64,000 nt of DNA from Ramlibacter sp. GTDB taxonomy: Bacteria > Pseudomonadota > Gammaproteobacteria > Burkholderiales > Burkholderiaceae_C. The stretch is taken from the NCBI GenBank assembly GCA_016713005.1, contig JADJPY010000012.1, forward strand, positions 248,001-312,000, given 5' to 3'. The notes under the pieces are model-generated. The model searched no databases. It worked only from the letters and a program-made list of their open reading frames with translations, and was not told the DNA's origin. The translations under genes were made by a program, and so were the position numbers. This document shows positions 58,013 to 64,000 of this stretch, one piece after another (positions within the stretch are counted from its first letter, which is position 1; each line of letters starts with the position of its first letter).

Positions 58013-58852
58013 ATGCCTGCTTCTGCGTCCACCGCCGCGCCCGCCTCCGACGACCTGGTGGTCTGTCGCGACCTGTGCTTCGGCTATGGCGAGCGGCCGG
58101 TGCTCGATGGCGTGACGCTCACCGTGCCGCGCGGCAAGGTCACGGCGTTGATGGGCGCTTCGGGCGGGGGCAAGACCACGGTGCTGCGGCTGGTGGGCGG
58201 GCAGTGCCGCGCGCAGTCCGGTCAGGTGCTGTTTGACGGGCAGGACGTGGGTGCGATGGGCCAGGACGCGCTGTACGCGGCGCGCCGGCGCATGGGCATG
58301 CTGTTCCAGTTTGGCGCGCTGTTCACCGACCTGAGCGTGTTTGACAACGTGGCCTTCCCGCTGCGCGAGCACACCCGACTGTCGCCCGCGCTGGTGCGCG
58401 ACATTGTGCTGATGAAGCTGGACGCCGTAGGCCTGCGTGGCGCGCGCGATCTGATGCCAAGCCAGATCTCGGGCGGGATGAGCCGCCGTGTGGCGCTGGC
58501 CCGCGCGATCGCGCTGGATCCGGAGCTGGTGATGTACGACGAGCCCTTTGCGGGGCTGGACCCGATCGCGCTGGGCACGGCCGCGCGGCTGATCCGCCGC
58601 CTCAACGACAGCATGGGCCTGACCAGCATCGTCGTCTCGCACGATCTGGAGGAGACCTTCCACATCGCCGACAAGGTCATCATCCTGGCCAATGGCCGCA
58701 TCGCCGCCGAGGGCACGCCCGCCGAGGTGCTGGCCAGCGCCGATCCGCTGGTGCACCAGTTTGTCAATGCCGAGACCGACGGACCGGTGGGGTTCCACTA
58801 CCCTGGCCCCACGGTGGCGCAGGATTTCGGCGGCCAGGGGGCCGCGCCATGA
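58013..58852 (+). CDS. mlaF: phospholipid ABC transporter ATP-binding protein MlaF
   Basis: A 279-residue ATPase powering the Mla phospholipid transport system at the inner membrane. Walker A MGASGGGKTT, Q-loop LFQFGALFTDL, signature ISGGMSRR, Walker B ELVMYDEPFAGLDP and switch His VVSHDLEETF. ATG 58013 is chosen over an upstream TTG. The stop overlaps the mlaE start (ATGA). First gene of mlaFEDACB. Confidence 0.95.
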   Translation: MPASASTAAPASDDLVVCRDLCFGYGERPVLDGVTLTVPRGKVTALMGASGGGKTTVLRLVGGQCRAQSGQVLFDGQDVGAMGQDALYAARRRMGMLFQFGALFTDLSVFDNVAFPLREHTRLSPALVRDIVLMKLDAVGLRGARDLMPSQISGGMSRRVALARAIALDPELVMYDEPFAGLDPIALGTAARLIRRLNDSMGLTSIVVSHDLEETFHIADKVIILANGRIAAEGTPAEVLASADPLVHQFVNAETDGPVGFHYPGPTVAQDFGGQGAAP

Positions 58853-59631
58853 TCCGCGCCGCGCTGTCTTCGCTGGGGTTCGGGGTGCGCCGCCAGCTGG
58901 CCGATCTGGGCTACGGCGCGCGTCTTTTTGTGCGGCTGCTGGCGCTGTCGGGCACGGCGTTGCGGCGCTTTTCGCTGGTGCGCGACCAGGTGCATTTCCT
59001 GGGCAACCATTCGCTGGCCATCATCACCGTCTCGGGCCTGTTCGTGGGGTTCGTGCTGGGCCTGCAGGGCTACTACACGCTGCAGCGCTACGGCTCGTCC
59101 GAGGCGCTGGGCCTGCTGGTGACGCTGAGCCTGGTGCGCGAGCTGGGCCCGGTGATCACCGCGCTGCTGTTCGCCGGGCGCGCGGGCACATCGCTCACTG
59201 CCGAGATCGGCCTCATGAAGGCCGGCGAGCAGCTCAGCGCCATGGAGATGATGGCCGTGGACCCGGTGCGCCGCATCCTGGCGCCGCGCTTCTGGGGCGG
59301 CGTGATCGCCATGCCGCTGCTGGCGGCGGTGTTCAGCGCGGTGGGCGTGATCGGCGGCTGGGTGGTCGGCGTGCTGATGATCGGCGTGGACAGCGGCGCC
59401 TTCTGGAGCCAGATGCAGGGCGGCGTGGATGTCTGGAAGGACGTGGGCAACGGCATTGTCAAAAGCATCGTCTTCGGTTTTACCGTGACCTTCATCGCGC
59501 TGCTGCAGGGCTTTGAGGCCAAACCCACGCCCGAGGGCGTGTCCCGCGCCACCACCCGCACGGTGGTGGTTGCCTCCCTGGCGGTGCTGGGGCTTGACTT
59601 TGTGCTCACGGCGCTGATGTTCAGCATCTAG
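58849..59631 (+). CDS. mlaE: phospholipid ABC transporter permease MlaE
   Basis: A 260-residue permease: an N-terminal interfacial helix, then five hydrophobic segments. Conserved MlaE blocks are LVRELGPVITALLFAGRAGT, AEIGLMKAGEQLSAMEMMAV and the C-terminal GVSRATTRTVVVASLAVLG. It forms the core dimer that extracts phospholipid delivered through the MlaD hexamer. Overlaps mlaF, and 13 bases separate it from mlaD. Confidence 0.95.
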   Translation: MIRAALSSLGFGVRRQLADLGYGARLFVRLLALSGTALRRFSLVRDQVHFLGNHSLAIITVSGLFVGFVLGLQGYYTLQRYGSSEALGLLVTLSLVRELGPVITALLFAGRAGTSLTAEIGLMKAGEQLSAMEMMAVDPVRRILAPRFWGGVIAMPLLAAVFSAVGVIGGWVVGVLMIGVDSGAFWSQMQGGVDVWKDVGNGIVKSIVFGFTVTFIALLQGFEAKPTPEGVSRATTRTVVVASLAVLGLDFVLTALMFSI

Positions 59632-59644
59632 GAGAATCCGGACC

Positions 59645-60133
59645 ATGCAACGCTCCAAAAACGACCTCTGGGTGGGCCTGTTTGTCCTGCTGGGTGCGGC
59701 CGCCGTGCTGTTCCTGGCGCTGCAGTCGGCCAACCTGCTCAGCCTGAATTTCGAAAAGGCCTACCGCGTGGTGGCCAAGTTCGACAACATCGGTGGGCTC
59801 AAGCCGCGCGCCGCCGTCAAGAGCGCGGGTGTGGTGGTGGGGCGGGTGGAATCCATCGCGTTTGACGACAAATCCTTCCAGGCGCGCGTCACCATGGCAC
59901 TTGAGACGCGCTACACATTCCCCAAGGACAGTTCCCTCAAGATCCTGACCAGCGGCCTGCTGGGCGAGCAGTACATCGGGGTGGAGGCGGGCGCGTCCGA
60001 GAAAATTCTCGCCGCCGGGGATACCATATCGGCTACGCAATCGGCTGTGGTGCTCGAAAACATCATCGGGCAGTTCCTGTACAACAAGGCGGCCGAAGCG
60101 GGTGCACCTCCAGGGAATCCAGAAAAAAAATGA
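59645..60133 (+). CDS. mlaD: phospholipid transport periplasmic MCE protein MlaD
   Basis: A 162-residue single MCE-domain protein anchored by an N-terminal helix (LWVGLFVLLGAAAVLFLAL). The MCE domain contains AKFDNIGGLKPRAAVKSAGV and ILTSGLLGEQYIGVEAG. It forms the hexameric pore on MlaE. A run of eight A residues (60123-60130) immediately precedes its stop and includes the first base of the mlaA ATG. Confidence 0.94.
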   Translation: MQRSKNDLWVGLFVLLGAAAVLFLALQSANLLSLNFEKAYRVVAKFDNIGGLKPRAAVKSAGVVVGRVESIAFDDKSFQARVTMALETRYTFPKDSSLKILTSGLLGEQYIGVEAGASEKILAAGDTISATQSAVVLENIIGQFLYNKAAEAGAPPGNPEKK

Positions 60134-60870
60134 ACGCACTTGCACGCTCCAGTGCCAGACCGGGCCGGTGGCTGGCGCTTTTGGCCGGGGTGCTGCTCGC
60201 CTGCATGCTTGGCGGCTGCGCGAGCGGGCCCGGGGCCAACCCGGCTGACCCGATGGAGCCACTCAATCGGCGTGTCAATGCGTTCAACGAGGGGCTGGAC
60301 CGTATTGCCATCAAGCCTGCGGCGATGGCCTACCAGGCCGTCACGCCCCGGCCAGTGCGCACGGGCGTATCAAACTTCTTCAACAACCTGCAGGACGTGT
60401 GGTCGTTCTTCAACAACGTGCTGCAGTTCAAGGGCCAGGCGGCGGCCGACAGCTTCACCCGCGTGGGCGTCAACACCTTCATCGGCCTTGGGGGCCTGCT
60501 GGACGTGGCCGGCGAGATGAACATCGAGCGCCACACCGAGGATTTTGGCCAGACTTTGGGCCGCTGGGGTGTCCCCTCGGGGCCGTACCTGGTGCTGCCG
60601 GTGCTGGGCCCGTCCACCGTGCGCGACACGGCGGCGCTAGGCGTCGACCTCAAGGGCGATGTGCTGAGCCACGCCGAGCCTGTGTCCACCCGCAACACGC
60701 TGACTGCGTTGAGGGTATTGGACACCCGCGCACGCCTGCTGCGGGCCGGCAACGTGCTGGATGAGGCGGCGCTGGACAAGTACAGCTTTGCGCGCGACGC
60801 CTACCTGCAGCGGCGCCGCGCCCTGATCCTGGACGGCGAGGAGCCGCCTGAACCCGAAAGGAAACCGTGA
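60130..60870 (+). CDS. mlaA: outer-membrane lipoprotein MlaA (VacJ)
   Basis: A 246-residue outer-membrane lipoprotein that removes phospholipid from the outer leaflet. Lipobox MLGGCASGPG near residue 30, then DPMEPLNRRVNAFNEGLD, VSNFFNNLQDVWSFFNNVLQ, VGVNTFIGLGGLLDVA and EDFGQTLGRWGVPSGPYLVL, all MlaA landmarks. Its presence inside mlaFED-CB is the betaproteobacterial gene order. The start overlaps mlaD; the stop overlaps the mlaC GTG start. Confidence 0.95.
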   Translation: MNALARSSARPGRWLALLAGVLLACMLGGCASGPGANPADPMEPLNRRVNAFNEGLDRIAIKPAAMAYQAVTPRPVRTGVSNFFNNLQDVWSFFNNVLQFKGQAAADSFTRVGVNTFIGLGGLLDVAGEMNIERHTEDFGQTLGRWGVPSGPYLVLPVLGPSTVRDTAALGVDLKGDVLSHAEPVSTRNTLTALRVLDTRARLLRAGNVLDEAALDKYSFARDAYLQRRRALILDGEEPPEPERKP

Positions 60871-61523
60871 ACCGTCGCGACTGGACTTTCCTGAACCTTC
60901 GCCGCGCTGCCGCGCTGGCGGTGGTGGCCGTGTTCGCTGGTCCCGCCCTGGCCGCCGACGAAGCCCCTGATGTGCTGATCCGTCGCCTGTCCACCGAGGT
61001 GCTGGACACCATCAAGGCCGACAAGGCATTGCAATCCGGGGATGTGACCAAGGTGATCGCGCTGGTGGACACCAAGATCATGCCGAACGTCAATTTCCAG
61101 CGCATGACGGCGTCTGCTGTGGGCCCGGGGTGGCGCCAGGCGACGCCCGACCAGCAAAAGCGCTTGCAGGATGAATTCAAGACGTTGTTGGTGCGCACTT
61201 ACTCTGGCGCCTTGACCCAGGTGACCAGTGAGCAGACCATCCTGGTCAAACCCATGCGCGGCAGCGGCGACGACGCCGAGGTGACGGTTCGCACCGAAGT
61301 CAAGGGCCGTGGTGACCCGATCCAGCTGGACTACCGGCTGGAGAAGACCACCGGCCAGGGCGCCGGCTGGAAAATCTACAACCTGAACGTGCTGGGTGTG
61401 TGGCTGGTCGAGCAGTACCGCAGCCAGTTCGCCCAGGAGATCAATGCCAAGGGACTGGACGGGCTCATCACTTCGCTGGCCGAGCGCAACAAGGCCAACG
61501 CCAGCGCCAAGCGCGGCGGTTGA
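60867..61523 (+). CDS. mlaC: periplasmic phospholipid-binding protein MlaC
   Basis: A 218-residue shuttle between MlaA and MlaFEDB. Signal peptide with RRAAALAVVAVFAGPALAAD, then the Tol-tol-Ttg2 domain: VIALVDTKIMPNVNFQRMTA, RLQDEFKTLLVRTYSGAL, VKGRGDPIQLDYRLEKT and WKIYNLNVLGVWLVEQYRSQ. The start is a GTG overlapping the mlaA stop. A 19-base gap with a ribosome site separates it from mlaB. Confidence 0.95.
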   Translation: MNRRDWTFLNLRRAAALAVVAVFAGPALAADEAPDVLIRRLSTEVLDTIKADKALQSGDVTKVIALVDTKIMPNVNFQRMTASAVGPGWRQATPDQQKRLQDEFKTLLVRTYSGALTQVTSEQTILVKPMRGSGDDAEVTVRTEVKGRGDPIQLDYRLEKTTGQGAGWKIYNLNVLGVWLVEQYRSQFAQEINAKGLDGLITSLAERNKANASAKRGG

Positions 61524-61542
61524 GGCGCCGGACTGGAGCCCC

Positions 61543-61839
61543 TTGACCACCTCGCAACCGACCCCTTTGTCTGCCCTGCCGGCACGCCTCACGCATGGCG
61601 AGGCACAGGCATGGATGGACGGGTGGCTGGCTGGCCTGGGCGCGACGCCTGCCGGGGCCGTGCAGGTGGACGCCTCCGCGTTGCAAAGCTTCGACTCGTC
61701 CGCTCTGGCGGTGTTGCTGGAAGCACGCCGCCGCGCAATCGATTCGGGTCGCCCTTTTGGCGTGCAGGGCATGCCCCCCCGGTTGCGTCAACTGGCAGCG
61801 CTCTATGGTGTGGACGGCCTGCTGGCGCCTGCCGGCTGA
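61543..61839 (+). CDS. mlaB: STAS-domain protein MlaB
   Basis: A 98-residue STAS-domain protein that binds MlaF and activates its ATPase. VQVDASALQSFDSSALAVLL is the STAS core with the Asp-Ser-Ser region, followed by the second helix (PPRLRQLAALYGVDGLLA). No ATG fits: TTG 61543 with CTGGAG 5 nt upstream is chosen and gives the normal length. Last gene of the mla operon. Confidence 0.9.
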   Translation: MTTSQPTPLSALPARLTHGEAQAWMDGWLAGLGATPAGAVQVDASALQSFDSSALAVLLEARRRAIDSGRPFGVQGMPPRLRQLAALYGVDGLLAPAG

Positions 61840-61908
61840 GGCGCGCGGCCCATACCAATCCCCCGGCGCTGCGCGGCCACCGGCCGCGACCTAAAATGGT
61901 GCCCTCCC

Positions 61909-62901
61909 ATGCCTGCCATCTCTTTCCAGTCCGTCACGCGCAACTTCCAGACGGCCAGTGGTTCCCTGCGCGCGCTGGATGACGTCTCACTCGATATCGG
62001 CGAGGGCGAGTTTTTCGGCCTGCTCGGGCCCAACGGCGCGGGCAAGACCACGCTGATCGCCATCCTGGCCGGACTGCTGCGCCCCACATCGGGGCGGGTC
62101 ACCGTGCTGGGCCACGATGTGCAGGCCGACTACGCCCGGGCCCGGCGCATGCTGGGAGTGGTGCCTCAGGAACTGGTGTTTGACCCGTTCTTCAACGTGC
62201 GCGAAGCGCTGCGTTTCCAGTCGGGCTATTTCGGCGTGAAGCACAACGACGACTGGATTGACGAGTTGTTGCAAAGCCTGGGGCTGGCCGACAAGGCCAG
62301 CGCCAACATGCGCCAGCTCTCCGGTGGCATGAAGCGGCGCGTGCTCGTGGCGCAGGCACTGGTTCACAAGCCGCCCGTGATCGTGCTGGACGAACCGACG
62401 GCCGGCGTGGATGTGGAGCTGCGCCAGACGCTGTGGCAGTTCATCGCGCGCCTGAACAAGCAGGGCAACACCGTGTTGCTGACGACCCACTACCTGGAAG
62501 AAGCCGAGGCGCTGTGCGCGCGCATTGCCATGCTCAAGCAGGGCCGCGTGGTGGCGCTGGACCGCACCAGCGAGCTGCTGAAATCCGCTTCTGGCAACGT
62601 GCTGCGCTTCAAGATCGACGCCGAGTTGCCCCCCGCACTGGCGCGCCAGGCCCGCATCACCGGGCGCATTGTGCAGTTCCCTGCCCACGGTGCACATGAC
62701 ATCGAGCAGTACCTGGCCGCCGTGCGCGAGGCCGGCCTGCACGCCGAGGATGTGGAGATCCGAAAGGCCGACCTGGAGGACGTGTTCCTGGCCGTGATGT
62801 CGGACAAAAGCGGCTCGGGCGCCGACATTCCGTCGGCGGGAGCGAAGCCCTCATCGGGGAGTGGCGCCGTGCGCGAAGCGACGGGCGTGGAGGCGAAATG
62901 A
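61909..62901 (+). CDS. ABC-2 type exporter ATP-binding protein (YadG-like)
   Basis: A 330-residue ATPase: Walker A GPNGAGKTT, Q-loop near PQELVFDPFFNVREAL, signature LSGGMKRRVLVAQAL, Walker B VIVLDEPTAGVDVE and switch His LTTHYLEEAEAL. The C-terminal 90 residues are a variable tail rich in small and charged residues. It overlaps the permease start by 4 bases. Homologues sit between mlaB and ibaG in many betaproteobacteria; the substrate is unknown. Confidence 0.92.
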   Translation: MPAISFQSVTRNFQTASGSLRALDDVSLDIGEGEFFGLLGPNGAGKTTLIAILAGLLRPTSGRVTVLGHDVQADYARARRMLGVVPQELVFDPFFNVREALRFQSGYFGVKHNDDWIDELLQSLGLADKASANMRQLSGGMKRRVLVAQALVHKPPVIVLDEPTAGVDVELRQTLWQFIARLNKQGNTVLLTTHYLEEAEALCARIAMLKQGRVVALDRTSELLKSASGNVLRFKIDAELPPALARQARITGRIVQFPAHGAHDIEQYLAAVREAGLHAEDVEIRKADLEDVFLAVMSDKSGSGADIPSAGAKPSSGSGAVREATGVEAK

Positions 62902-63654
62902 CGGGCTGGCAGGCACTGTTCTACAAGGAAATCCTGCGCTTCTGGAAGGTCAGCTTCCAGACGGTTGCGGCGCCCGTCCTCACCGCGGTGCTGTACATGC
63001 TGATCTTCGGCCATGTGCTGGAGGACCATGTGAAGGTCTACGACAAGGTGGGGTACACCGCCTTCCTGGTTCCCGGCCTGGTGATGATGAGTGTGTTGCA
63101 AAACGCGTTTGCCAACAGCTCGTCGTCGCTTATCCAGAGCAAGATCATGGGCAACCTGGTGTTCCTGCTGCTCACGCCCCTGTCGCACTGGAGCTGGTTT
63201 TTTGCGTATGTGGGCTCGTCCGTGGTGCGCGGTCTGGCGGTCGGCACCGGGGTGTTCCTTGTCACGGCCTGGTTCGCGCCGCTGCACTTTGCGGCCCCGC
63301 ACTGGATCCTGGTGTTTGCGGTGCTCGGCGCGGCGATGCTGGGCGCGCTGGGCCTCATCGCTGGACTCTGGGCCGAGAAGTTCGACCAGATGGCGGCGTT
63401 CCAGAACTTCATCATCATGCCCATGACCTTCCTGTCGGGCGTGTTCTATTCCATCAAGTCGCTGCCGCCGTTCTGGCAGGCGCCGTCGCCACCTCAACCC
63501 CTTCTTCTACATGATCGATGGCTTCCGCCGCGGCTTCTTCGGCCACAGTGACGTGTCGCCATGGCTCAGCCTGGCGGTGGTCGGGACGGCGTTGCTGGTG
63601 GTCAGCGGGATCGCCGTGAACCTGCTGCGCATCGGCTACAAGATCCGCGGATGA
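62898..63654 (+). pseudogene. ABC-2 type exporter permease (YadH-like), frameshifted near the 3' end
   Basis: An ABC-2 membrane permease with about six helices: FQTVAAPVLTAVLYMLIFG, VGYTAFLVPGLVMMSVLQNA and FIIMPMTFLSGVFYSIKSLP are conserved. After LPPFWQA near 63477 the frame is lost: GTCGCCACCTCAACCCC reads as PSPPQPL, while one base fewer (GTCGCACCTCAACCCC) gives SHLNPFFYMIDGFRRGFF and continues to TGA 63652-63654 (LLRIGYKIRG). The predicted native length is about 251 residues. One inserted C in a short run explains it; as written the product keeps 193 residues plus a foreign tail. Confidence 0.9.
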
Positions 63655-63661
63655 GCACCCC

Positions 63662-63904
63662 ATGACAGCTGAACAACTGCGCGCAATCATTGCATCCGGA
63701 CTGGCTTGCGAACACATCGAACTGGAGGGCGATGGCCGCCACTGGTACGCCACCATCGTGTCCGCCGAATTCGAGGGCAAGCGCCTGATCCAGCGGCATC
63801 AGCGTGTGTACGCCACGCTCGGTGCGAAAATGCATACCGACGAGGTGCATGCCCTGTCGATGAAGACCTATACGCCCACCGAGTGGGCGGCCCAGCCACA
63901 CTGA
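63662..63904 (+). CDS. ibaG: BolA/IbaG family Fe-S metabolism protein
   Basis: An 80-residue BolA-fold protein. LACEHIELEGDGRHWYATIVSAEFEGKRLIQRHQRVY carries the class signature, including the cluster-ligand His-rich region RHQRVYATLG and the C-terminal VHALSMKTYTPTEW. Relatives bind [2Fe-2S] clusters with monothiol glutaredoxins. It starts 7 bases after the exporter permease and is followed 7 bases later by murA. Confidence 0.93.
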   Translation: MTAEQLRAIIASGLACEHIELEGDGRHWYATIVSAEFEGKRLIQRHQRVYATLGAKMHTDEVHALSMKTYTPTEWAAQPH

Positions 63905-63911
63905 ACCTTTC

Positions 63912-64000
63912 ATGGACAAGCTTCTGATTCGCGGGGGGCACCAGCTCCACGGCGAGGTGCCGGTATCCGGTGCCAAGAACGCCGCGCTGCCCGAGTTGTG
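63912..64000 (+). CDS. murA: UDP-N-acetylglucosamine 1-carboxyvinyltransferase, 5' end only
   Basis: Only 29 codons are inside the window: MDKLLIRGGHQLHGEVPVSG then AKNAALPEL. The VSGAKNAALP motif contains the first substrate-binding lysine and asparagine of MurA, the first committed enzyme of peptidoglycan synthesis. The ibaG-murA order is typical for proteobacteria. Confidence 0.93.
   Translation, partial: MDKLLIRGGHQLHGEVPVSGAKNAALPEL

Overview
The window looks like a chromosomal core segment of a high-G+C betaproteobacterium of the family Comamonadaceae (Acidovorax/Hydrogenophaga-like). The evidence is gene content and order (mlaFEDACB followed by an ABC-2 exporter, ibaG and murA; pilMNOPQ followed by aroK-aroB-dgt-gltBD; cytochrome c4-resB-ccsB-msrPQ-lysA-lptM/cyaY-mrcA; hexR-zwf), an Omp32-type porin, and a dispersed GCTAT...ATAGC palindromic repeat that I associate with this family. 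Genus and species cannot be fixed from the sequence alone. I see no prophage, CRISPR array, plasmid module, rRNA or tRNA.

Layout. 0-3 kb: coq7 (minus), a porin broken by about six frameshifts, a DUF3047 lipoprotein. 3-11.4 kb: a peptide-type ABC transporter operon with two substrate-binding proteins (the first cut by an in-frame amber codon), two permeases, two ATPases and an embedded M20 amidohydrolase. 11.4-21 kb: central sugar metabolism, with hexR and zwf on the minus strand, divergent from an Afu/Fbp-type ABC importer (afuABC-like), then tal and pgi. Two HexR-like operators lie between zwf and the importer, which suggests that the importer takes up phosphorylated sugars rather than iron. 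21-29 kb: a DUF805 protein, CIRCE-controlled groES-groL, a Frag1/DRAM-like membrane protein, metK, two lipid A acyltransferase-family genes, an epoxide-hydrolase-like enzyme and engB. 29-39 kb: cytochrome c4, System II cytochrome c maturation (resB-ccsB), msrPQ, lysA, lptM, cyaY, mrcA. 39-51 kb: pilMNOPQ, a Big_1-type lipoprotein interrupted by an amber codon, aroK, aroB, dgt, an MFS transporter and a REP-associated tyrosine transposase (RAYT) framed by inverted REP-like hairpins. 51.6-58 kb: gltB and gltD. 58-64 kb: the complete mla phospholipid-transport operon, an ABC-2 exporter whose permease is frameshifted, ibaG and the 5' end of murA.

The most unusual features are (i) the dispersed palindromic repeat family, one full copy of which is translated in frame inside Pgi, one of which supplies the C-terminus and stop codon of a hydrolase, and one of which abuts the hexR stop; (ii) the HexR/zwf/afuABC/tal/pgi neighbourhood, read here as a phosphosugar uptake and catabolism regulon; (iii) the REP-RAYT module; and (iv) an unexpected number of gene lesions (about eight frameshifts and two in-frame TAG codons in otherwise intact genes), which calls for a check of sequence accuracy before biological interpretation. 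Nothing in the window amounts to a clearly new multi-gene system.
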